DNA of 64,000 nucleotides, taken from Paraphaeosphaeria minitans. Lineage: Eukaryota; Ascomycota; Dothideomycetes; Pleosporales; Didymosphaeriaceae. Numbering within the stretch: position 1 is the first letter of the stretch; every line of letters starts with the position of its first letter. Where the stretch lies: assembly GCA_015832175.1 (NCBI GenBank), contig WJXW01000003.1, positions 3,906,001 to 3,970,000 of the forward strand, written 5' to 3'. The position numbers and the translations under genes are program-made. The notes below the pieces were generated by a model that worked only from the letters and a program-made list of their open reading frames with translations, searched no databases and had not been told where the DNA came from. This document shows positions 54,117 through 64,000 of this stretch, piece by piece.

Positions 54117-55289
54117 ATGGCATCCGCTTCACGAAGCTTCACCCGCGCTCTGCGCACCGCCGCGCCCTCGTTCCGCACCACCTCGACGCGCTCTGCCCGC
54201 TTCGTTGCGCCCCAGCAGGCTTTCCGCCAGCAGCACCAGCGCCGCGGCTATGCTTCCGGGGAGCCCAACGACAAATACGAGGGCAACCCCAGTGGCCTGG
54301 TCTACGGTGCTGGTGCCCTCGCCGCGGTCGCTGCGGGATATGGTGTCTACCTCATGAACCCTCAGTGGTTCGGCCAGACGGCCAAGGAGACCGGTGTTTT
54401 TGCCCCCAAGTTCGACGACTACCAGAAAGTCTACAACCACATTGCGAAGAGGCTCGAGGAGCACGACGACTACGATGACGGCAGCTACGGCCCCGTTCTT
54501 CTCCGCCTGGCATGGCACGCCTCTGGAACGTGAGTACTACTCCTCCTCCACATCCCACCCAGACTGACAACCCCCAGCTACGACAAGCTCACCAACACCG
54601 GCGGCTCCAACGGCGCCACCATGCGTTTCGCCCCCGAGGGTGACCACGGCGCCAACGCCGGCCTGAAAGCCGCTCGCGACTTCCTCGAGCCTGTCAAGGA
54701 AGCCTTCCCCTGGATCTCCTACTCGGACCTCTGGATCCTCGCCGGCGTCGCCTCCATCCAAGAGATGCAAGGCCCCAAGATCCCCTACCGCGCTGGCCGC
54801 TCCGACCGCGACCTCTCCTTCTGCACGCCCGACGGCCGCCTCCCCGACGCCTCCCAGGGCGCCTCCCACATCCGCGCCATCTTTGGCCGAATGGGTTTCG
54901 GCGACAAGGAGATGGTCGCCTTGTCCGGCGCACACGCGCTCGGCAGGTGCCACACGGACCGCTCGGGCTTCGACGGCCCGTGGACCTTCTCCCCCACTAC
55001 CTTGACCAATGACTACTACAAGCTGCTTCTCGAGGAGCGCTGGAGCTACAAGAAATGGACCGGTCCCAAGCAGTTCGAGGACGTCAAGACGAAGAGCTTG
55101 ATGATGCTGCCGACGGATATGGAGTTGATCCGCGACAAGAGCTTCCGCGCGTACACGGAGAAGTATGCACGGGATAACGAGGCGTTCTTCAAGGATTTCA
55201 GCGAGGCGGTGACGACGCTGTTTGAGCTGGGCGTGCCGTTCACGCAGCCCGAGGACCAGAGGTGGGTGTTCAAGAGCTCATTCGATTAG
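54117..55289 (+). CDS. CCP1: Cytochrome c peroxidase, mitochondrial
   Basis: Two exons, 54117-54529 and 54578-55289, with a 48-bp intron (GTGAGT..CCCAG); 374 aa. The N-terminal ~50 residues are an Arg/Ser-rich presequence, followed by a hydrophobic stretch ([20 protein letters not shown]) that serves as the sorting signal for the intermembrane space. The peroxidase core is intact: distal side [11 protein letters not shown] (Arg, Trp, His), [13 protein letters not shown], proximal haem ligand in [14 protein letters not shown], and the radical-forming Trp in FDGPWTFSP. It ends [11 protein letters not shown]1 reduces H2O2 with electrons from cytochrome c and also senses peroxide in mitochondria. 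Confidence 0.96.
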
Positions 55290-56490
55290 GTCCAAGGGCC
55301 AGGGAGGAGGTTTGTTTTGCTTTTTGGGAGTGATATATCCCACTAGACCGTCCCTGGAGCTGTGGATTTTGCTTTGCTCGCATCTCCAGCGAGTTAGACT
55401 CGTGGTTCGCACCACCCTTTCCTTTCCCTCCGGGTGGCACAACAGACCCCCCGGCCATAGATGTACGTTAGTCGTGTGTGTGTGCAGTTAGCATTCGAAT
55501 CAAAGTATCCACCTTGGAGCCAATGGCTTTAATCTATTCTGGTTGCAACCATTCCCCCACGCTATCCTCCTTCCCCTGTACCAACCAGTAGACCAACTCA
55601 CCCACGTCCACTACACTATCCTCTGGGCCAGATGGACGAGAGAGAGAGAGAGAAAGAGTGTGTGTGACATCTGCCTGGCAAGCTAGTCCACTTGGACCAT
55701 GCTGACATCTTGCTCCATCCCAACCCCTCCTTTCCCCCTTCCTACACATACATACATCATGGCCAGCCATGTGCTGCTTTTTCCTCGAAAGAGGTCGACG
55801 CCGGAATTCTGCATCTTTTGCGGTGGGGTCGCTGGATGTGGCTTTTGGCTTTTGGCTTTTGGGACACGGATGGTGCGCGTCGTTGGTGGCACACGGTCTT
55901 CTGGGCGGGCAGTGGCTTCGCGGTTCGAGGATGCTGGAGTTGATTCAGCAACATGAGGGAAGTTGGCTTGTTGTTGTTTTTGGCAAGGGGGTTTCGAACT
56001 CTTCACGTCTGGACTCGGCTCGAGGCCTGTTTTTTTTTTCGACAACGAACCAAGCACGCATGACATTTTGCCATCTTCGCTGGAGAAACCAAGGGTCGGT
56101 TTTCGTTGACGATCTTGGACGGTGGGGAATTCAACTCCCTGCTCCGGATAACGCGGCAGGTTTCTGAAAGGTAAATATCATGGTTTGTTGCTAACGTAGG
56201 TTACCTCCTATGCTGTAGATAGATACCAGAACTTTCGCCCTCACTCTATTTTCCATCCGCATCGCGGCGTACATGGGGAAATAGCAGAACGGGAACTAGA
56301 CTTCGTGCGTTTAAAATCGCTCGACCTAGGCGCAACGGAGAAGGTTGGTCGCTCACCTCCGCGAACATGTAGAGAAATTGCGGATCGACCAGCCGCTATC
56401 TACTGATCTTCACCGACACTCGAGCGACTCGCTCGCCCTGCATAAATACAATGCGGGGGCCCCGGATCTGGTTTCCCGGACGCTGCATTA
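55290..56490. other. Intergenic between CCP1 and the tannase pseudogene
   Basis: No gene supported; contains an AGAGAG purine run (55636-55658) and CT-rich tracts. Confidence 0.5.
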
Positions 56491-58089
56491 ATGAAACTCA
56501 CTCTCGTATCGGTGCTGGCGGTTTTACAGTCGACTGCAGCTGCTGAGGATGGCACTTCCTTCCGCGAGTCATGTCTCGGCTTCAATGCGACGTTCTTCCT
56601 CACGAACTGCACTCTTTGTTTGCACGAGTATGTTCCAGCTAATGCTACGATTCCGCTCAATAGAATGGACCCGACCTGCAGTTGGGCGGACCAGCTTTTC
56701 TCTGTAGAAGCATGTCGCATAGCCCTTACGATATTAACCACTAAGCGTTCCTCGGTTATTGTCGAGGTCTTTCTCCTACGCAACGATGCCTGGACTGGCT
56801 GATACCTCGCAATAGGAAACGGTGGGGTAGATGGCTGCATTAAGTACGAAGAAATCGCGTACGGCCTGTCCTACGGTTTTGCTACGACCGGATCCAACAA
56901 CGGTCACAATGGGACGGGTGGGAAAGACTTCTTTAACAACGAGGACGTTGTTATTGACTTCTTCTGGCGCCACTGCACACCGCCGTAACCACGGGAAAGA
57001 CTCTGACTAAAGCGTTTTACAGAAAAGACCTTGGGAAGAGCTACTACATGGGCTGCTCCGGCGGCGGACGTTAGGGACTCCAAGCCGCACATCTCGTCCC
57101 GTAAGACTACGACGGGATCCTGGTCGGATCCCCAGCGTTAAATTTCAACTACATGTCTGCCTGGCGTTTAAGCTTCTACGCCATCACCGGAGCAGCGAAA
57201 AGCTCTGACTTCATCGCGCTTGAGACATGGCAGGGCCTCATCTATAATCAAGTCCTATCACAATGCGACGCCCTAAACGGCGTAGAAGACCGAATTCTGA
57301 CCAATCCGTCCCTCTGCCTGGGCATCTTCCGACCTGAAGCCCTTCTGTGCACCGCGTCGACCGTAAAAGACTGTCTCACTGCAGTCCAAGTCGACATGGT
57401 CCGCCGCGTCTTCAGCCCCCCTCTACGGCGTCGACGGGAAGATGATCTACCCGCCGCTATCTCCCGGCGCCGAAACCCTGGCCGCGCAGCGTCCCCTCTC
57501 CGGCACACCGTCCTCCTACTCGGTCGACTGGTTCCGGTACGCCGTGTACTCCGATCCCTTGTGGAACCCGGCCGCCTTTAGCATCGCCGACGCAGCTACA
57601 GCAGAGACGAAGAACCCCAGGAACGCGGCGACCTAGCCATCCTCGTTGTCCGCTTTCCGCGACGCAGGCGGGAAGCTGCTCGTATATCACGGCGGTGCAG
57701 ACCAACAGATCACGCACCTCGACACCGAGCGCTGGTACAACTACATCTCTCTCGGCATGGCCGCCCGTTCTTCAGCCCTCGACGCCTGGATGCGTTTCTG
57801 ATTTGTGCCGGGGATGAACCACTGCTCTGGCGGCGCGGGAGTCTGGCAGATGGGGCAAAGTGGTGCGGCGGCGGCGGGCATCGGGTACACGCCGCAGTAC
57901 AACGTGCTAGCTGCTATGGTCGAGCGGGTTGAGGGCGGAAGGGCGCCGGGGGAGTTGGTGGAGACGAAATTTGTGAATGATACGATGGCTCGGGGCGTGC
58001 AGTATCGGAGGGTGCATTGTAGGTATCCGTCAAAGAGTGTGTATGTGGGTGGGGATGCGGAGGCGGTGGAGAGCTGGGGGTGTAAGTAG
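56491..58089 (+). pseudogene. Decayed tannase/feruloyl esterase family gene
   Basis: The start ATG (56491) and a signal peptide (MKLTLVSVLAVLQSTAAA) remain, followed by family segments in order: CLGFNATFF, EYVPANATIPL, CRIALTI, then after a stop GNGGVDGCIKYEE, YGFATTGSNNGHNG, YYMGCSGGGR (the serine-hydrolase nucleophile elbow is G-C-S-G-G), LVGSPALNFNYMSAW, GGKLLVYHGGADQQI, VPGMNHCSGGAG and AVESWGCK. In-frame stops: TGA 56800, TAG 57072, TAA 57102, TAG 57634, TGA 57799. Frameshifts: one near 56970 (a base missing) and one at a C-run near 57412-57418 (an extra C). When intact the family hydrolyses tannin or feruloyl esters in plant material. The stops at 57072 (expected Gln), 57102 (Gln) and 56800 (Arg) each equal a C-to-T change. 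Confidence 0.92.
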
Positions 58090-61000
58090 AGATGTAGAGG
58101 GTTTGGAGGGCGAGGATTAATTGCATCTGCTCCTTTGCTGACCGAGCGTGACTTGTTCGAGTTGTGTAGTAAACCGCCCACGACGGACGAGTAGACAAGG
58201 GCTTTTGACGTATACTTCCATCATACCTTGAATCACTACCTCCATCACTACCTCGAAATCAATCACGTCAACAAACCCAATGCAGTTTCAGCCATCCCAT
58301 CCAACCTCTCGCCGTCCACGCCCTCTTCACAGGCGAACCATTTTTTTTTTGCCAGCCCCGAACAACGGTAGGTATCGGACACGGCTCCTGCCCCGGGAAA
58401 AGAAATCGCTGCCACTTCGGGATGGCATGGCATGGCGTGACCAACCCACCCACCCACTCACCCGCCTCATTTGTGTGACTTTTGACGCCCTTCACTTTGC
58501 TGCTCTTCGCCTGGCATCTTGCTGCCTCTTCACGTCTCCGGGATAGATGATGGACTCTCGACTGGGCTCTAGTCGACAGGACACCCTTTTTCTTTTTCTT
58601 TTTCTGCCCATCGTACGTGCACTTTGACTCCTTGCAGGGCGAAAGCTAGTAGATAGATACCTAGCTGGTTAGTGGTGGTGTCTCGAGCTCGCTGCCTTTG
58701 CCGAAACTCTACTCCGTGCTGGAACAGCAACGATTCTCCCGATTCCTATCCGGAAAAGTCATGGGTTGGAGAATGCGTGGGCGAATCTGCCGTGGTTGTC
58801 ATCAAGCTGCAAATCCCATAGGTATCTCGATGTCCATGGGCTGGCTCATTGCACTCTGCTGTACGAATTGAATCCGGCGGGAAATCAGCCGGTCACCGAG
58901 ATATCCCTGGCGTCTTTGCTGGACTACGAGGTTGTGAACATGTGATCTGGGTCTACGAGCGCTGACAAGAGGACACTACACACTCTTCTGTTCGGCAGGT
59001 AAACGCAGACTTCAGCAAGCGCCTGGGACCCACCTTGAGGCTTGACGGGAGCGGACTGGACCTTTGGCCTCTGGTCTAGAGCATCACCTTTGCGGTCCGG
59101 AGGATTGCCGAACGGCGAGAATAGCTCTCCATCAGCCCAAAGCCATCGCACGGCCCTCTTTCCTTTACCGTTATTTGATACTTGCCGAGCTTTACCATTC
59201 ACTGCCACTTCTCCCCAGGAGGACCACTGTACTTTCCTATGCCGGTCCTCGTCTCCTAGTATCGGCTGTGAATAACCGCGCCGCGGCATACCATAGCTAC
59301 GACTCAAAGTACATTTGCAACCTACAAAGCAAAAGCATGCCGCATCGCATACCTAAATCGTCCTATCACGGGCCACATCAGGTTCCCAATTCGCTCTACT
59401 GCATCTCCAGACTGCTACTTGACTACCTATGCTGTATGCGTTCGGTTAGCCTACGGGACGTACCACGCCGAACCTCGACCGTCTCCCTGCAAGTGTAGGC
59501 TCAGCCTACACAGTCGGCAGCCTGTTTGCGCCATATCAATTGAACCCGACCCTAGGCCCAGTGTGAGCGAAGGTCGACCCACGGCGCCCGTCGTCAAGGC
59601 GCATGCAGCAACGGGTGCAGCTGCCACATTCGTAGGACATTTACCGGAGCGACATGGCCGGGCTCGAGGCTTGCAGAAGGGCTTGTTCACGAGTCGACGG
59701 CGACGGCACGGGGAGGTTTCGTTCCGCCATCTGGACGTGTGTGGGCTGGTAGAGATGAAAAGGGGAGGGCAGAGGGAGAGGCGGGCAGAGATGAAAAGAG
59801 GAGTGCAGAGGGAGAGGCGGGCAGGCTGCGAGTAGTCCCATCGTGACAATCCGAGAGAGAGGTGACGGAAGACCTGCATGCCACGGCGTGACGCTGACTC
59901 TCCAAGCGCAGCGACGTCACGGGGGCGAGCGGTGTCGTCCATGCATCGCGGAGCAGGCGCGGAATTGCCGGCGTGAAAGTGCCGCGGTCTCCGCGTCAAC
60001 GTCGACGCGCGTAGCGCCCGAAACTCGCATCGCGATCCAAACCTCCCACCAGCAGCCAGCGCAGAGCCCCATGTATATTCGGAGTCTCGGAGGATTTCCG
60101 ACATGCAAAGCACCGTTGATCGTTGACGGGAAATTTTCTGACTGCCGCACCGCGTTTCGTCAGACATGTACGGCCTCGCTACACAGTCGGAGGGAAATCT
60201 GGGGCCCGCTTCCTCAAGGCGCTTTTCTTTTCGAGGCCGGCCCAGGTGCGAGCGTCATGTCAGCTTCCTTACAGGGCTGGCTGGGCGTTCCACTGAAACT
60301 CGAGGCCATGTCCTGACCAGTCAAAGTATTGGCGGAAAGGTTCTGGAGCCGGAGAGATGTGGAAACTTTGTCTTTGTCACGCATGGGCCTTGAGGGACGA
60401 TAGCAGCATTCCTTGGACGGGACGCCACCAACAGAAGGTTTGTGGCTGCTGCGGCCTCCCGGATGTCGTTCTGCTTACACGACTGGACTACTTCTGCAAG
60501 CTATCGCGCTGCACTGCATCGGGGAAAATCGACCCCGTCCTGGTAGCGACCCACGCTCAGGACGTAGACGTGCCACCGCATGTCGTACATGGGCTCGCTG
60601 TTGTGAGAACCGTCAGTGCTGGGCCAGGATGTTTCGTGGCCGTTTGGGAGGCGCATGATCTGCGAGCCGTGAAAGGCTACAGTACACACGACTCATGCGT
60701 CGCTGGCACGGCCCGTCGCATCTGTCTGCGCACATCGTTTGTAGCTCAGCCGGAGAGCTTTTCCTTCTTGCGCATTCTGACCTTTTGCCCATGACACGCC
60801 TACGCCACGTGTGATGCACGCAGTCACGCGTGGCAGCGTGATGCGTGACAAAGAGACGGGTCGCGTATTGGCGGTGTCTGCCTGGGAGCCGAGTCGGTGG
60901 CCGCCTGGCAGAAGCGCAAGAAATATTCCCCGGCAGGAAACTGATCGGACTGCCCAGGTGTCACCGCGCGCGTGGACTCCAGGTGCGACCGAAGATGGTG

Positions 61001-62742
61001 AGCAGGACGGTTACACCCTGCTGGCAGTTATTGGGGAAAGGGACAAGGGCTGCGCATGATCGGCCATGGATGCTGCCACGAGTCAGGACACATGCATGCT
61101 TGCCCAAGCCGCCCACCTAGGAATGCACGTCGCCCAGTATGGCCGGGAGGAAAGGAGAAGAGGGAGGTGGGCAGAGGCGGGTACTTGCCGTGATTCTATT
61201 GAATTGGCATGTTGTGGCAGGAGAGACTGACAGTTCTTGACGGCGCCGTCTTCTCCGTACCACACGCCCGGAAGACATTACTTATGCCGTGCTCTCGGCA
61301 TCCGTCCTGGTCCATTGGACCGAAGGCTTCCCCGTGCTGGCTTGTAGGTTTCTGACTGCCCGTAGCGACCTGCCGTACCTCTGAATAAACTCTGTATACG
61401 AACGGTCGTGCAACACCGTGGAGCCGGGAACATGCCCAGTGAATCCATATTGCTCCTCGTAGGACCGGTCGCTAGAGGGTGCCTTTTTTTTAAGTTTGAC
61501 AGGCAGGTGTGACAGCTCTAGCTCGAGGCCGTGTTGGTGAACGCAACAGTAGTTTTATCATCTCCCGCGTCTAGGCCAATCATGTCGGCCAACTTCGTGC
61601 CAGTCTCTTGCCCGCTGCATCCCATCCTGAGTTGACGAAAGCTTCAATGGGACGGGGACTAGGTGGCCTGCTCGAGTTTGTGGATTTACTGGGTCTACAC
61701 TTACACGGCGCTGGTTATCGTCAGTCGCACAGCGAGAAAACGAGGCGCTCTATGCTTTGTCGTTTTTCTTCGATGCGGAAAGTCACGGCCAACTGGCACC
61801 TCGTTGGCAAAAGACGACAATGGAAAGCCATCGAGCAAACGGCGGTGGCGGATTAGGCTTCAGAACTGCAAGAGCAACCATGGCTAATCTGTGTTTGAAG
61901 CTTGTGGGGAAGGTTCATGGGAGATTCAGTCATGTTTGACGCGAACGAGTCCTGGGAACCTGTCATTAACCGCGAAGGCGGCAAATCAGTGACCTGTCAC
62001 TCCAGCCCGGTGGATCAGTTCAGGTACACAAGCACTGCGGCATCACGTTGTGTTGTGATCCAGCAGTATGCATATAACGGCCAGTGCTTTCGCGCACTTG
62101 CTTGTGCGCAGGGTGTCAAGGTGGGACATCGCTGGGCGTGGGGGAGCGGTGACAGGCTGGCACGGCCTCCGTGCCTGTTTGGAGGAACGGTTGGAGGGAT
62201 AATGCCTGGGTGCACATATAGAGTAGACCGTCATAGACGGACGGGTAGGGCCATAATGCCGGCATTGCGGTGGCTGGCAATAGTGATATAAGGGCGGGGC
62301 AGCGGACTGACTGGACATGCTGCAGTGGCGCATGACCTCAAAGCTGGCAGAGCGGCCGTAATAGTCCTAATCTGCCGGTGCGAGCTGACGTAGGGAGCAA
62401 GTTCGCTAGAGTATTTCTACCTTGGCTGTCCATGCAAGCGACCTAGAGAATACCGGATGTGGATTGATTGAAGATGCTGTGGTACTATGGGTAACGATGT
62501 AAGTCGTTATAAGTACATTTCGGGAAAGCCGACAAATAGATGAAATGATACATGATTTGAGATAGGATGTATGCTTTGACTATATTTAGCGACTTGAAAC
62601 GTTCGGCTGATCGGTAGGAAAGACGAGGATCCTGCGACCCGCGGACGCGCCGCAAGCGACAATGAACATCTGTCGTAGACGGAACACGGCATCGGACCAG
62701 AAAATTGATCAGGTGCCACCAGAGACACCCAGACTATCATCC
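58090..62742. other. Gene-poor 4.6-kb interval
   Basis: Many short overlapping frames occur but none has family signatures, a credible start or joinable exons. A 36-bp duplication is at 59751-59822. A TTTTTC run lies at 58587-58602. I see no transposase or reverse-transcriptase remains. Confidence 0.5.
59751..59822 (+). repeat. 36-bp direct duplication
   Basis: Two adjacent 36-bp units starting AGAGATGAAAAG and ending AGAGGCGGGC, differing at a few A/G positions. Confidence 0.85.
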
Positions 62743-64000
62743 CTATCCATGTCCCTGTTGCTCGCGGAGTGGACCACGGCCAAGCATTGCTTTGATTCCA
62801 AGGTTCGCGTACGTCTGCTTGCCGGCTTGGTGTGGAGTAGGTGGGCTGTTTTGGACCACGTAGGTATCACCCCCAACGCTTTGGGAGTCGTAGACAACAG
62901 AATCATTCGTGGCGAGAGTGTGGCGGTGATAGAGATCCACCTCCGCAGCCCCGGAAGCGGAGATGCCAGCCAGCGAGTAGACCTGTTCAGTGCTTCCGGA
63001 GCCAAATGATTTCTTCAGGGCTGGTGCAGCCAGATAGTGGGCAGATCCATTCTGACTGTTGCTGATCACGGCGCCTGTGAACGAATAGGTATAGCCAGGA
63101 AGCTGGCTATAATCGAAGGAATCCGCTTCTGTAGGGAAGGCGAGGTGGCCAACTTTTTGCACATTCTTGGCCCGATTCATTGCTGCGTCGATGGTGTAAT
63201 TGCCGCCTTCCAACACATTGTACGATGACGATACCCGAAGGGGATAACTGAAACTCCGTGAATAACCACCATGAGACTCCTGCTTGCCTGTCGTGGTTTG
63301 GGTCGTGATTTGATCATTACCGCTATTGTAAAGCTTGCCCTTGATCGCGAAGCTCAGGTCTTGAGTCCAAGCGACATTCAGCGAGCCTTTCGAGGTGATG
63401 ATAGTAGACCTGACCGAGAACGATCTCCGAGCATTCACTGAGTAGTCCAGAGCCTGGACCGATCCATTTGCGCCTTTGGTGACCGACGAAGACACACCAA
63501 GAACCACATTTGGGGCTTCAATCGTAGGAGCGGCTCCTTGTGTGATACTGTCGTTCTTGTCTAACCAAATAAAAACCTTGCCTGTCACTACCCAATTCGA
63601 GCCCACCGTTTCCGTCAAGTATGCGTTGCCCTTCTCGTCTTGGTCTATTCCTGCGACTTTGATTTCAAATTTATGTGCTTGTCCGTCGCAAAGACGTGGA
63701 AGAAAAGCGGAGATCTCGATCTCATCCTCTTGAAGGTCAAAGGCATCGATGCCAACCACTGGCCGCCAAAAGCCTGGAACGACACCGCCGGTAAAAATGA
63801 CGGGGAATGGCCACGCAACGCCGACCAATGTTTCATCAATGTAAAGCTGCACCTCTCGGAAAGGGGAGTATCCGTAAAGAGTCGTTTCATTGCCAAATAC
63901 CGTAGTGTCTGAAGACAGAACGTTGGCCCACCAGAACTCTTCTGTTGCTTGACCAACTGTCGAGAGACTGACAATAGCCTTTTTGACGTTGCGCGGGAGT
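62743..64000 (-). CDS. PNGase A-type glycoamidase domain protein (5' end outside window)
   Basis: The frame is open from the right edge to the TAG at 62743 (about 418 visible residues), so the N-terminus is missing. Conserved segments of the peptide-N-glycosidase A domain (Pfam PNGaseA) are visible: EEFWWANVLSS, SPFREVQLYIDETLVGVAWP, FPVIFTGGVVPGFWRPVVGI, DLQEDEIEISAFLPRLCDG, FEIKVAGIDQDEKGNAYLTE, NWVVTGKVFIWLD. The second half is a beta-rich region with NG/NS glycosylation sites (YNVLEGGNYTIDAAMNRAKN; GYTYSFTGAVI). PNGase A in plants removes N-glycans from glycopeptides; many secreted fungal paralogues exist and are less studied. No splice sites are needed within the visible part. Confidence 0.9.
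   Translation of the reverse strand, partial: LPRNVKKAIVSLSTVGQATEEFWWANVLSSDTTVFGNETTLYGYSPFREVQLYIDETLVGVAWPFPVIFTGGVVPGFWRPVVGIDAFDLQEDEIEISAFLPRLCDGQAHKFEIKVAGIDQDEKGNAYLTETVGSNWVVTGKVFIWLDKNDSITQGAAPTIEAPNVVLGVSSSVTKGANGSVQALDYSVNARRSFSVRSTIITSKGSLNVAWTQDLSFAIKGKLYNSGNDQITTQTTTGKQESHGGYSRSFSYPLRVSSSYNVLEGGNYTIDAAMNRAKNVQKVGHLAFPTEADSFDYSQLPGYTYSFTGAVISNSQNGSAHYLAAPALKKSFGSGSTEQVYSLAGISASGAAEVDLYHRHTLATNDSVVYDSQSVGGDTYVVQNSPPTPHQAGKQTYANLGIKAMLGRGPLREQQGHG

Noticed and set aside
60725..60800. tRNA-like TAGCTCAGCCGGAGAGC sequence
   Set aside because: Resembles a D-arm only; no matching anticodon arm, T-arm (GGTTCGAATCC) or closing acceptor stem follows.

Overview
The window is nuclear DNA of a filamentous ascomycete (Pezizomycotina, most likely Dothideomycetes; the class is inference). 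The evidence is short spliceosomal introns of about 45-60 bp with GTRNGY donors, families known mainly from Pezizomycotina (DUF1996, Zn2Cys6-acetyltransferase fusion, CorA-like soluble/membrane protein, fungal F-box), closely spaced genes on both strands, and RIP-like C-to-T decay. I rebuilt gene models by joining reading frames at splice sites; exon coordinates are in each entry.

Left part (1-8,032): a truncated DUF1996 secreted protein, a small secreted 8-cysteine protein, an orphan protein, mitochondrial ribosomal protein uL3m, and a fusion of a Zn2Cys6 cluster with a maltose-O-acetyltransferase-type hexapeptide domain. From 8,033 to 18,681 the DNA is gene-poor: one BTB-like ORF, several 7-bp minisatellites, and a very AT-rich block (17.1-17.9 kb) built from a TTTTTAA-type satellite.

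Middle part (18.7-50.2 kb): the gene-dense core. Tctex-1 dynein light chain and VTC1 share a divergent promoter with a Pho4-type CACGTGGG site; then MET6, a classical SDR, a kelch-ectodomain membrane protein, a 113-aa orphan, a CorA-like protein, a divergent protein kinase, monothiol glutaredoxin GRX5, a coiled-coil orphan, ALG14, uL24m/IMA1 (divergent pair), RPS23 (uS12)/coiled-coil orphan (divergent pair) and a Dal5-type MFS transporter. Most are housekeeping genes: cytosolic and mitochondrial translation, Fe-S cluster assembly, N-glycosylation, methionine and polyphosphate synthesis, nuclear envelope.

Right part (50.2-64 kb): an E-box-rich repeat cluster, an F-box protein, a diverged 22-23-bp repeat, cytochrome c peroxidase, a decayed tannase/feruloyl-esterase pseudogene whose five in-frame stops can all be explained by C-to-T changes, 4.6 kb without recognisable genes, and the 3' part of a PNGase A-type glycoamidase running off the right edge. 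No tRNA, rRNA, CRISPR or intact transposon was recognised. I found no convincing novel multi-gene system; the most unusual items are the RIP-like pseudogene, the E-box cluster, the repeat-rich gene deserts, the cysteine-rich secreted protein and the fusion regulator.
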